13,626 nucleotides of DNA from JAENVT01 sp031412355. GTDB lineage: Bacteria; Actinomycetota; Acidimicrobiia; Acidimicrobiales; Ilumatobacteraceae. Shown in pieces: positions 7,312 through 13,626 of this stretch. Numbering within the stretch: the stretch's first letter is position 1; each line of letters begins with the position of its first letter. The DNA is taken from assembly GCA_031412355.1 (NCBI GenBank), contig JANOCR010000025.1, positions 1 through 13,626 on the forward strand, given 5' to 3'. The notes beneath the pieces are model-generated. The model ran no database searches. It was not told the origin of the DNA and saw only the letters and a list, made by a program, of their open reading frames with translations. Made by a program: the position numbers and the translations under genes.

Positions 7312-7702
7312 TCTGTTCGGCCAGCACGCGCTCGAGTGCGCCACCGGTCCACAACGAGCCGCCGTAATGCAGGCGCATGGTCAGCGTGCTGAGCCCGTTG
7401 CGTTCGACGATGGCTGCACTGAGCACCCACGGCGAATGGTTGCGGCCGTCGGCCTGATCGCGCTCGAACGTGACTGTGAACGCCTCGGAGTCGCGGAGCG
7501 TGCGAACCATCCTCAGCCGCTTGCTGCGCGCCAACGGCCCGAGGCGGGCCCGTAGCTCCACGTCCCACGCCCTTATGTCGCCGGGCTCGGCGACAGCGCT
7601 GTGCACCAGGCCGTTCCACTGCGGGTACGTCGACAGATCGTCGACCAGTTCGAACAACTGCTCGGCCGCGCACGGCGCCTCGAGCGACGCAGTCACGTCC
7701 AT
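7262..7702 (-). CDS. SRPBCC (START-like) ligand-binding domain protein
   Basis: The 146-aa product reads as a single helix-grip fold of the polyketide cyclase/SRPBCC type, which binds hydrophobic ligands in a cavity. It opens with a short beta strand (MDVTASLEAPCAAEQLFELV). The family's DDLSTYPQWN follows at 21-30. It closes with alternating strands (TLTMRLHYGGSLW) and a long C-terminal helix (about 121-145). No catalytic residues or ligand can be inferred. The ATG at 7702 lies 8 nt after the DUF3499 stop, so the two are probably cotranscribed. The last 50 bp overlap the 3' end of the convergent ABC ATPase gene. It has no signal peptide and is expected in the cytoplasm. Confidence 0.82.
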   Translation of the reverse strand: MDVTASLEAPCAAEQLFELVDDLSTYPQWNGLVHSAVAEPGDIRAWDVELRARLGPLARSKRLRMVRTLRDSEAFTVTFERDQADGRNHSPWVLSAAIVERNGLSTLTMRLHYGGSLWTGGALERVLAEQITSGRERLLQLVATRH

Positions 7703-7710
7703 CGCGATGC

Positions 7711-8205
7711 CTAGGCGGAGGGGCGTTGCCGGCCCTGGCCACCGAAGGCCCTGGCGAGCAGCGGGCTGCTGGCCTCGAGCAGACCATCGAGGTCGTCGGT
7801 CTGGTCGAATGCCGGCTTCCATGGCAACACTTCGGTCTCGATCGGTCCGGCGGTCGGCTCGGCTTCGTCGACGACCTCGTCCAGTGCGGCAGCAACCACG
7901 TCGGCGCCGAGTTCGAGTTGCTCGGTGTCGTCGCGGTGATGTCGGCTGGCGCGTCGCTGTCGTGGGGCGGGACTGGTGACTTGAGCGGGTGCCTTGAACA
8001 ACCTCGGCACAGGATCGCGGCGATCGTCGAGCATCCACCCCAGCGGCACCACCATCGCATCGGCATGCCGCCGACACAGCACGCCCGCACGGTCGACGGT
8101 GACCCGATCGTATGAATCGATCCACACCATCAGATGCTCGGCATCGAAGCCATAGGTCATCTCGGCGACTTGCGAACATCCAGGTCGTTCACACAGTCGC
8201 GTCAT
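7711..8205 (-). CDS. DUF3499 family protein
   Basis: A 164-aa protein of an actinobacterial family with no established function. The conserved start MTRLCERPGCSQVAEMTYGFD and the later GVLCRRHADAMVVPLGW match the family. C5, C10, C44 and H47 form a plausible C-X4-C...C-X2-H zinc site. Residues after about 70 are low-complexity and acidic (EVVDEAEPTAGP), then end in a Gly/Arg/Gln tail. The family match is in the first ~65 residues, so the rest is a lineage-specific extension. A TACGTT box lies exactly 7 nt before the ATG, typical of a leaderless actinobacterial promoter. It lies 83 bp downstream of tRNA-Val on the same strand, and SRPBCC follows after 8 nt. Confidence 0.85.
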   Translation of the reverse strand: MTRLCERPGCSQVAEMTYGFDAEHLMVWIDSYDRVTVDRAGVLCRRHADAMVVPLGWMLDDRRDPVPRLFKAPAQVTSPAPRQRRASRHHRDDTEQLELGADVVAAALDEVVDEAEPTAGPIETEVLPWKPAFDQTDDLDGLLEASSPLLARAFGGQGRQRPSA

Positions 8206-8212
8206 CTCTCAT

Positions 8213-8218
8213 AACGTA
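8213..8218 (-). promoter_or_regulatory. Leaderless-type -10 box for the DUF3499 gene
   Basis: TACGTT (TANNNT) is separated by 7 nt from the ATG at 8205, which would put the transcription start on or next to the A of the start codon. No Shine-Dalgarno is present, which agrees with a leaderless message. No good -35 is seen. Confidence 0.45.
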
Positions 8219-8230
8219 CCCGAGGGAGGC

Positions 8231-8262
8231 CCGGCGATCCGGCTTCATCGTCGGTCTTTTTT
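8231..8262 (+). terminator. Rho-independent terminator on the plus strand
   Basis: CCGGCGAT (8231-8238) pairs with ATCGTCGG (8247-8254), eight pairs including one G-U. The loop is 8 nt, and TCTTTTTT follows at 8255-8262. On the minus strand the wobble becomes an A-C mismatch and no T tract follows, so the structure favours plus-strand transcription. The nearest plus-strand gene is the ABC ATPase ending at 7311, so this would end an unusually long tail antisense to SRPBCC and DUF3499. Confidence 0.6.
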
Positions 8263-8288
8263 CAACTTCCACCTTGGCGGCGCTGGGG

Positions 8289-8362
8289 TGGGCGTACACG
8301 GACTCGAACCGTGGACCCCGTCGGTGTGAACGACGTACTCTAACCAACTGAGCTATACGCCC
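8289..8362 (-). tRNA. tRNA-Val(CAC)
   Basis: A full cloverleaf can be folded. The acceptor is GGGCGTA (from 8362) with TACGCCC. The D arm is GCTC/GAGT around AGTTGGTTA. The anticodon stem is CGTCG/CGACG with loop TTCACAC, giving anticodon CAC for valine GUG codons. The T arm is CACGG/CCGTG with loop TTCGAGT. The discriminator base is A at 8289. The next bases read CCC, so the CCA end is not encoded and must be added by the nucleotidyltransferase. It lies 40 bp after the J-domain gene. Confidence 0.95.
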
Positions 8363-8402
8363 CTACGGAGTCGCGAGACTAGCAGTGGCAACCACCTCAT
8401 CC

Positions 8403-8966
8403 TCATGGTGTTACGTCGAAGCTCACACACACCACGCCAAGGCCCTGACGATCGCGGTGCGGTTCGAACTCGACGGGGCATCGTTCGTCGGCGCCGATCA
8501 TGCTCTCGACCACGCCGTCATGATCGACAGTGCAATTGACCTCCGACGCATCGCCGTTGTCCTCGATCACCACGCACGAGCCTGCTTCCAACAAGTTGTC
8601 GGGGGGCCCCGGCTCCGACGGCTCGTAGGTGAACACGCCCAACATCACGATGCCGATGCCCACCGCAGCCATGCCTGCCAGGAACCGCCACGGAAAGCTC
8701 GACGGAGGCGGCGCCACGAACCTCGGCGGCGGTACCCGATCCTGGGCCCCGTCCGCATGCGTGACCACAGCGAGCGTGCGATCGTAAGCACGGCGCAACG
8801 CAGGGTCGCCCAAGACCCTCCACGCCTCGTTGATCGGCGCCAGCGACTCGGCAGACCCCGATGCGCTGGTGTCGGGATGGTGAGCACGAGCCAGCCGGCG
8901 AAATGCTGCGCGAACCTGCGGGGTCGTTGCGTCGCGACCGATCCCGAGCACCTCGTAGTGGGTCAC
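8403..8966 (-). CDS. Membrane-anchored J-domain protein with a C-terminal four-cysteine domain
   Basis: The 187-aa protein starts with a J domain (about 1-65): HYEVLGIGRDATTPQVRAAF, the essential HPD at 30-32, and AWRVLGDPALRRAYD. It should therefore stimulate a DnaK-type Hsp70 ATPase in the cytoplasm. A Pro-rich linker (79-92) leads to one membrane segment (about 94-112, FLAGMAAVGIGIVMLGVF). The outer part (about 113-187) has C131, C145, C163 and C180 in a pattern (GSCV...VNCTVDHDG...ERCPVEF) resembling small secreted domains of actinobacterial lipoproteins. That would be two disulfides if exported. It is not DnaJ itself: no Gly/Phe region or zinc finger. The GTG start overlaps the DUF2087 stop by 4 nt (GTGA). 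Confidence 0.85.
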   Translation of the reverse strand: MTHYEVLGIGRDATTPQVRAAFRRLARAHHPDTSASGSAESLAPINEAWRVLGDPALRRAYDRTLAVVTHADGAQDRVPPPRFVAPPPSSFPWRFLAGMAAVGIGIVMLGVFTYEPSEPGPPDNLLEAGSCVVIEDNGDASEVNCTVDHDGVVESMIGADERCPVEFEPHRDRQGLGVVCVSFDVTP

Positions 8967-9508
8967 GGGTCGACCGTGCCGCCACTCCGCCAGTACTGGC
9001 CGTGGGCGCGTTCGAGGAACCCGTCGTCGACCATGTAGCGACGGAGCGCCGCAGTGTCGGCATGCCGCTGGCCGAGGATCAGGTTGACCATCTTCTCGCT
9101 GTACGTGTTGCCCGGTTCGAATTCCTGCGCCAACCAGTCGAGCACCACTCGTCGCTTCGCCGCCGCCACAGGTATCGACTGCAGTCGACCGTCGGTCACG
9201 AAGGACCGCAACACCTTGCGAGCGTCGTCGGTCGCATCGGCGAACTCGGTCGAGGCCGGCCGCACGTTGGCCTGTCGCGCAGCCTGCTGGAACGAGTCAC
9301 CGGCAACCCCGAGCCCGTGGGCCCCGTTGACGACGAGACCGGTTTCGACAAGCTTGCCCAGTGCCTTGGCAACCTGCACGGATGTGAGACGGGTGGCGGC
9401 GACGACCTCGTCGACGTGCACAGCGCCGAGCTCTATCGCCGCGACAACTCGACGGCGATGGGCATCGGCCAACAACCCGACCAGCGCAGTCGCGTCGAGC
9501 TCGCCCAC
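8963..9508 (-). CDS. Helix-turn-helix/DUF2087 domain protein, probable transcriptional regulator
   Basis: A 181-aa protein with two parts. Residues about 5-65 look like an ArsR/winged-helix fold (ALVGLLADAHRRRVVAAIEL, then VDEVVAATRLTSVQVAKALGKLVETGLV). Residues about 98-176 are DUF2087: RRVVLDWLAQEFEPGNTYSEKMVN, then LRRYMVDDGFLERAHGQYWR. DUF2087 is often joined to ArsR-like domains, so DNA binding is the likely role; this is inference. The GTG at 9508 is the only sensible start, because the frame is open upstream only as a shadow of the dehydrogenase. It begins 2 nt after that gene's stop and overlaps the J-domain gene by 4 nt. No metal or ligand site is evident. Confidence 0.82.
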   Translation of the reverse strand: MGELDATALVGLLADAHRRRVVAAIELGAVHVDEVVAATRLTSVQVAKALGKLVETGLVVNGAHGLGVAGDSFQQAARQANVRPASTEFADATDDARKVLRSFVTDGRLQSIPVAAAKRRVVLDWLAQEFEPGNTYSEKMVNLILGQRHADTAALRRYMVDDGFLERAHGQYWRSGGTVDP

Positions 9509-9510
9509 GG

Positions 9511-10473
9511 TCAGTACCCGAGATCGGGGTAGACCACGCCTTGCAGAGGTCTGTCCTGTGCGAACAGGCGGATGTTCGTCGTGATCCGTTCGCTGAGCAG
9601 CGGCTCTTCCATCTCCAAGGTGGCGCCGACGTGGGGCGTGATGATGCAGTTCGGCAGCGACCACAGCGGATGGTTGTCGGGCAACGGCTCGGGTTGTGTC
9701 ACATCGAGCGCCGCACCGCCGATGACGCCGTTCTGCAGCGCCCACACCAGGTCGTCGGTCACGATGTGCTTGCCGCGCGCGATGTTGACGATCCAGGCGT
9801 GATTCTCCATCATCTCCAACTCCGTGAGCGAGATCATCTCCTCGGTGTCGGCCGTCAACGGCAGGGCCAGCACGACCAGATCGGCGCCGGCAAGCGCGTC
9901 GACATATCGCTCGGCTGCCAACACTTCGTCGACACCGTCCATCTCCTCGACCGTGTTGCGCACCACCGTGATGTGGCAATCGAACGGCTTCAGCATTCGG
10001 ACCAACGCGCAACTGATGCCACCACCGCCGAGGATGGTGACGCGGCTGCCGATCAGGTTGCGTCCCGACTCGCCCAGCCAGGTTTTCGACTTGACGTACG
10101 TGCCCAGGCCGCGCATGCCGGCGAGCGCCAGGGTCAACGCCAGCTCGGCGACCGGTTCGGCGAAGATGCCCTTGCCGCACGTCCAGGTTCGGTCGTCTTG
10201 TACCAGGTGGACGAAGGGTTCGATGCCTGCGTAGGGCAACTGCACCCAGGCAATCCGCTCGTTGGCCTCGAGCACGGCCTCGAGCTCGAGTGCTTCGCGG
10301 GGCACAGTCCACATCAAGGCTTCTGCGTCGGAAACCGGCACGATCTGGCCGCCGCCGGCGGTGATTGCACCCCTCAACCAATGCTGGCCACCGTCGGGAT
10401 CGGGACCGATCGCAATTCGAGGAGGCCCTGTCTTGCGTGACGATTCCGACGGGGCCTGCTTACTTGGGGGCAT
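9511..10473 (-). CDS. D-isomer-specific 2-hydroxyacid dehydrogenase
   Basis: NAD(P)-dependent oxidoreductase interconverting 2-keto acids and D-2-hydroxy acids. The 320-aa protein has the family's Rossmann motif VTILGGGGIS (145-154). The active site is R233 in NIARGKH, E262 in TQPEPLP and H281 in ITPHVGAT. The end of strand beta-B reads ITVVRN; R172 stands where NAD-dependent members usually carry an acidic residue, which suggests NADP(H) preference. The ATG at 10473 gives the standard length and lies 11 nt after the amine oxidase stop. The substrate is not identifiable. In this operon it could reduce a keto acid or aldehyde-derived product made further up the pathway, but that is speculative. 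Confidence 0.9.
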   Translation of the reverse strand: MPPSKQAPSESSRKTGPPRIAIGPDPDGGQHWLRGAITAGGGQIVPVSDAEALMWTVPREALELEAVLEANERIAWVQLPYAGIEPFVHLVQDDRTWTCGKGIFAEPVAELALTLALAGMRGLGTYVKSKTWLGESGRNLIGSRVTILGGGGISCALVRMLKPFDCHITVVRNTVEEMDGVDEVLAAERYVDALAGADLVVLALPLTADTEEMISLTELEMMENHAWIVNIARGKHIVTDDLVWALQNGVIGGAALDVTQPEPLPDNHPLWSLPNCIITPHVGATLEMEEPLLSERITTNIRLFAQDRPLQGVVYPDLGY

Positions 10474-10484
10474 GCATCGCGAGG

Positions 10485-11804
10485 CTAGCCCGCCCCACGA
10501 ATTTCGGTTGCAACTCGCTCGCCGCTCTCGACGGCACCCTCGAGATAGCCGGTGAAGCTCGCAACGTGCTCCCCTGCCAGCCAGATGCGTCCGTGCGGGC
10601 GACGCAGAACGTCCCAGAACTCGCTGACCTGTCCGGGCCGGTACACCGCGTAGCTGCCGCCGTATTGGGGGTGCTGTGACCAGGCCCGCGAGAAACCACC
10701 GGTCGACGGCACGGTGATGTTGTGCACGGCGCGCATCTCCGACTCGATCAGCCGCAATCGATCTGCCTCCGGTTGCCCGGCCAGGCTGCGACCGCCGTCG
10801 CCGCCCGCGTACGACATCAACACGCCGGCCGCGCCGTGCTGATCGATGGTCGGCTCGTAGATCCGCTGCGACACCCCTTCGATGGTCGCATAGCCCTGTG
10901 GCCATTGCCTCTCGGCGAACTGGACCGCCGTCTTGGTGACCGTGCCGTAGCCGAGGTCGTCGACGGCACGTTGCAGCAGGGTGGGCAGCGGCGGATCGAA
11001 GCGCACGCTGCGAAGCGGTACCAATGAACAGGCCAGTACCACGTGGTCGGCCTGCAGTCGGCGGCGTGATGTCGTCACTGTCACAGACTCGGTGCCGTGT
11101 TGAACGGCGATCAACGTTTCGCCGGTCGAGATCGAGTCCGCGACCTCCGCCGCCATGTGTTGAGCCAGCGCGCTCACGCCGCCGACGACCCGGTGCGACC
11201 TGATGACCTTGTCGCTGCCGATTTCCGCGCTGACTGCGCGTTGTTGGGCAACGAACAGCAGCGACACCTCGCCGGGCTCGGAGGCGAACTCACCCTGGCT
11301 GTCGCGCTGATGAAACAGTCGGGCGAGCTCGCCGAGCCCAGCACGGTCCGCTGCGGTGGCGAGCGAGATGGCGTCGAGCTCCGCCGCCGCCGAGCAGCGT
11401 TGTGGGTTCGACGGATCATCGACGCGTTCCGCAGCTTGGTGGACGAGTTCCTCGAACACACCGAGTTGCCGGTAGACGTCGTCACCGAGGTCGGCCGGGC
11501 TCTGCAACCGACCATCGCGATGCAACCATCGCCGAATCGTCGTCCACTGCTGTCCCTCGCCCTGCAACTCCATGCCGTAGCGGTCGAGCAGGCTGCGCAT
11601 CCGGTGATGGTGGGTGTCGATCCACTCGGCGCCGCTCTCGACGTATTGGCCGTCGCGAAATGGAGCACGAACGGTGCGCACCCGTCCGCCCAACCTCGTA
11701 CCCGCCTCGATCAACGTCACCTCTGCGCCGTCACCCACGAGTTGACGGCACGCGGTGAGACCGGCGAGGCCGGCGCCGACGATGACGACTCGTTGGCGGG
11801 TCAC
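10485..11804 (-). CDS. Flavin monoamine oxidase-like protein
   Basis: FAD-dependent amine oxidase that oxidises an amine to the aldehyde with hydrogen peroxide and ammonia. The 439-aa protein has the dinucleotide motif VVIVGAGLAG (6-15), E33 for ribose binding, LGGRVRT (38-44) and SGAEWID (58-64). The lysine of the flavin site is K291 in TVTKTAVQF. The C-terminal IWLAGEHVASFTGYLEGAVESGERVA (407-432, key residues G411, E412 and G419) is the monoamine-oxidase-type FAD box. The Cys that covalently binds FAD in animal MAO is absent, so FAD is probably non-covalent. The GTG start overlaps the PotC-like stop by 4 nt. The link to a polyamine-type importer suggests an amine such as putrescine as substrate; this is inferred. 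Confidence 0.88.
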   Translation of the reverse strand: MTRQRVVIVGAGLAGLTACRQLVGDGAEVTLIEAGTRLGGRVRTVRAPFRDGQYVESGAEWIDTHHHRMRSLLDRYGMELQGEGQQWTTIRRWLHRDGRLQSPADLGDDVYRQLGVFEELVHQAAERVDDPSNPQRCSAAAELDAISLATAADRAGLGELARLFHQRDSQGEFASEPGEVSLLFVAQQRAVSAEIGSDKVIRSHRVVGGVSALAQHMAAEVADSISTGETLIAVQHGTESVTVTTSRRRLQADHVVLACSLVPLRSVRFDPPLPTLLQRAVDDLGYGTVTKTAVQFAERQWPQGYATIEGVSQRIYEPTIDQHGAAGVLMSYAGGDGGRSLAGQPEADRLRLIESEMRAVHNITVPSTGGFSRAWSQHPQYGGSYAVYRPGQVSEFWDVLRRPHGRIWLAGEHVASFTGYLEGAVESGERVATEIRGAG

Positions 11805-12685
11805 CCCGCCATGTTTGCAGCGATCTGGCTCGACGACTGACCGCTGCGGCGCAAGACCAACACCGTGACCGCGGCGAAGAAGAGCGTGAACGAGAACAGC
11901 ACGACAGCGCCCGACCCGGCGGTGGGCCTGGTCGACGATTTGACCGTGCCGAGCAAGAACAGCGGGAACGTCGAGGCGTCGTTTCCGACGAAGCTCGACA
12001 GGATCACGTTGTCGAGGCTGAAGCTGAACGACAACATGGCCCCAGCGACCAGAGCCGGCACCATCAAGGGCAGGGTGATCTGACGGAAGACCCGCGTGGG
12101 CGGAGCACCGAGATCTGCTGCTGCCTCTTCGAGCGATTCGTCGAGGCCCTGCAAGCGAGCCCGCACGATCAGGGTGACAACGGCCGACGAGAACAGCGAG
12201 TGACCGATCCACAGCCGAATCATGCCGCCTCGAATTCCGAGGAACCCGTTCTCGAACGGGCTATTAAATTCGCGTTCGAAGAACCAGCTCAGCAGAGCAA
12301 ACCCGTCGATCACCTCTGGGGTGACAAGAACGAGGAACAGGAGCGCCATGAACCAGTTGGTCCACCGCCCACGCCGACGCACGAGCGCGACACCGGCCAG
12401 CGCGCCGATGAACACGGCGATCAGCGTGGAGCCGATGGCCGCCTTGAACGAGTTGATCAAGGTGTTGCGAACTGACTTGTTGTCGAACAACTCTCGATAC
12501 CACGTGAGGCCGCCCCACTCCTTCCAGATGTTGAAGCTGTTGCCGCCGTTCATCGAATGGATGATCACGTAGACGATCGGGATCATCAGGAAGATCACGA
12601 CCAGCGCTGTCCACACCCCGCCTAACACGCGGTAGACGTCGATCGAGTCCCGGCGCCTTCGGATGGGAGGCGCGGCGGCCCTCAT
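11801..12685 (-). CDS. ABC transporter permease, PotC-like (polyamine-type)
   Basis: Inner-membrane permease subunit of an importer of the polyamine/opine family. The 294-aa protein has about six membrane segments, near residues 22-43, 83-102, 112-134, 160-176, 205-226 and 257-278. The EAA loop that docks the ATPase is EEAAADLGAPPTRVFRQITL (187-206). The last segment is followed by a Ser/Gln-rich cytoplasmic tail. Length and the SFSLDNVILSSFV stretch are typical of PotC-type proteins. The ATG overlaps the stop of the upstream permease by 4 nt (ATGA), so expression is coupled. The ATPase and binding protein are not in this window; they probably lie beyond the right edge. Confidence 0.9.
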   Translation of the reverse strand: MRAAAPPIRRRRDSIDVYRVLGGVWTALVVIFLMIPIVYVIIHSMNGGNSFNIWKEWGGLTWYRELFDNKSVRNTLINSFKAAIGSTLIAVFIGALAGVALVRRRGRWTNWFMALLFLVLVTPEVIDGFALLSWFFEREFNSPFENGFLGIRGGMIRLWIGHSLFSSAVVTLIVRARLQGLDESLEEAAADLGAPPTRVFRQITLPLMVPALVAGAMLSFSFSLDNVILSSFVGNDASTFPLFLLGTVKSSTRPTAGSGAVVLFSFTLFFAAVTVLVLRRSGQSSSQIAANMAG

Positions 12686-13614
12686 GACGCCATCGCGATG
12701 TTGACGCGGCGGTTCAGGCTGAAGAGGTACTTGATCGACCCGACGATCACGCCGGCCATGGCCACGACTGCCAGGATCAGCAGGATCAGGACCACGGCTG
12801 CGGCCGCGCCTTTCGGGGTGTCTTGACCTTGCACGGCAAAGTTGTAGATCGACGCACCGATCATGTTGCCTTTCGCGCCGCCCAGAATGGTGGCAGTGAC
12901 ATAGTCGCCGGCCATAGGGATGAAGGTCAGCAGCGCGCCGGCAACGATGCCTGGCGCAGCGAGCGGGATGGTGACCGAGGCGAAGGTCTTCATGCGCCCG
13001 GCACCGAGATCCTTGCTGGCCTCGCGGAGCTCTGGCTCGATGCGATCCAGCGAGACGAACAGCGGGAAGATCATCAGCGGCAGGTAGTTGTAGACCAACG
13101 CCAACAACACGGCGCCTTTGGTCCCGATGATGCTGATCGGCGAGCTGATGATGCTCCAGTCGATCAGGAAGTTGTTGAGGAAACCGGTCTTGGCGAACAC
13201 GACCTTCCACGCCGAGGTGCGCACAAAGAAGCTCATCCAGAACGGAACGATCACCAGCACGAGCAACACGGCCTTCATTCGCCGCCCGGCCTTCGTTGCG
13301 ATGAAGTAAGCCACCGGTAACCCGATGATGATGCACAGCAATGTCGCCATCGCCGCAACCACCATCGTGTTGGAGAACACTTGCCGGAACTGTCGTGTCC
13401 AGATGTCGCGGTAGTTGTCGAAGCTCAATCGGTCGAGCCTGACACTGCCTTTCTGGTTGACGCCCGGCTTGTAGCCGAAGCTGTTGACAACGACGAACAA
13501 CACCGGGATCGCGTAGAAGAACCCGTACCAGACGAATCCGGGAATCGCGAGCAGGAACTTCGGGGCGCGCCCGGGCCGCGTAATAGGCGGGGCCGGCGCG
13601 CCAGCGGGTTGCAA
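12682..13614 (-). CDS. ABC transporter permease, PotB-like (polyamine-type)
   Basis: First permease of the importer and partner of the PotC-like subunit. The 310-aa protein has about six membrane segments, near 19-46, 83-107, 115-137, 166-188, 215-240 and 272-297. It has the EAA loop REASKDLGAGRMKTFASVTI (197-216) and a typical PotB FMAGDYVT-like element (PMAGDYVTATILGG, 233-246). A short Pro/Ala-rich tail precedes the first segment. TTG at 13614 is the only candidate start seen; the frame is open to the right edge at 13626, so the true start may lie outside. The substrate-binding protein is missing here, so polyamine specificity is a family-level guess. Confidence 0.86.
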   Translation of the reverse strand: MQPAGAPAPPITRPGRAPKFLLAIPGFVWYGFFYAIPVLFVVVNSFGYKPGVNQKGSVRLDRLSFDNYRDIWTRQFRQVFSNTMVVAAMATLLCIIIGLPVAYFIATKAGRRMKAVLLVLVIVPFWMSFFVRTSAWKVVFAKTGFLNNFLIDWSIISSPISIIGTKGAVLLALVYNYLPLMIFPLFVSLDRIEPELREASKDLGAGRMKTFASVTIPLAAPGIVAGALLTFIPMAGDYVTATILGGAKGNMIGASIYNFAVQGQDTPKGAAAAVVLILLILAVVAMAGVIVGSIKYLFSLNRRVNIAMAS

Positions 13615-13626
13615 AACAGGCGCCCG

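Noticed and set aside
5098..7344. 748-aa minus-strand open frame containing the M23 peptidase
   Set aside because: The extra 334 residues lie antisense to the ABC ATPase gene, whose motifs are intact; a signal peptide begins at 6342.
8112..8351. 79-aa plus-strand open frame across the DUF3499 gene start and tRNA
   Set aside because: It runs through a tRNA and a terminator, so it cannot be a real gene.
11097..11840. 247-aa plus-strand open frame
   Set aside because: It is a shadow of the amine oxidase gene; composition and codons look non-coding and no motif is seen.
1..13626. CRISPR arrays, insertion sequences, integrase or phage genes, attachment sites
   Set aside because: No spaced repeats, transposase or integrase motifs, or terminal inverted repeats were seen; the only tandem repeat is the coding one at 6424-6498.

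Overview
This is a high-GC window with strong GC bias at third codon positions, GTG and TTG starts, and genes packed with 4-nt overlaps. A mycothiol synthase gene (mshD) and a DUF3499 gene are both markers of Actinomycetota, so the source is an actinomycete-like bacterium. A marine or soil Acidimicrobiia-type lineage is a guess, not something the sequence proves. There is no insertion sequence, phage gene or CRISPR array; it reads as ordinary chromosome.

Layout. Bases 1-253 hold a small hypothetical gene. Bases 254-434 form a structured, non-coding-looking gap with a possible minus-strand promoter and small RNA. nth (endonuclease III, minus) is divergent from the plus-strand cluster mshD - M3 peptidase - rlmN (1135-4935). 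A convergent partner on the minus strand is a secreted coiled-coil M23 peptidase (5098-6342), followed by a short open stretch that looks like a small gene split by a frameshift (4965-5098). Divergent from the M23 gene is an orphan ModF-like ABC ATPase (plus) with a five-copy pentapeptide repeat at its N-terminus. It overlaps the 3' end of a minus-strand SRPBCC gene by 50 bp.

From about 7262 to the right edge every gene is on the minus strand. Read in transcription order these are two ABC permeases of the PotB/PotC type, a flavin monoamine oxidase-like protein, a D-2-hydroxyacid dehydrogenase, an HTH-DUF2087 protein, a membrane-anchored J-domain protein, tRNA-Val(CAC), DUF3499 and SRPBCC. The first six are joined by 4-nt overlaps or gaps of 2-11 nt and look like one operon. 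The pairing of a polyamine-type importer with an amine oxidase suggests uptake and oxidation of an amine. The substrate, binding protein and ATPase are not visible in this window.

The points most worth a second look are the frameshifted small gene, the pentapeptide repeat, the plus-strand terminator that has no plus-strand gene just before it, the J-domain/transmembrane/four-cysteine protein, and the possible small RNA beside nth. I did not find a clearly new multi-gene system.
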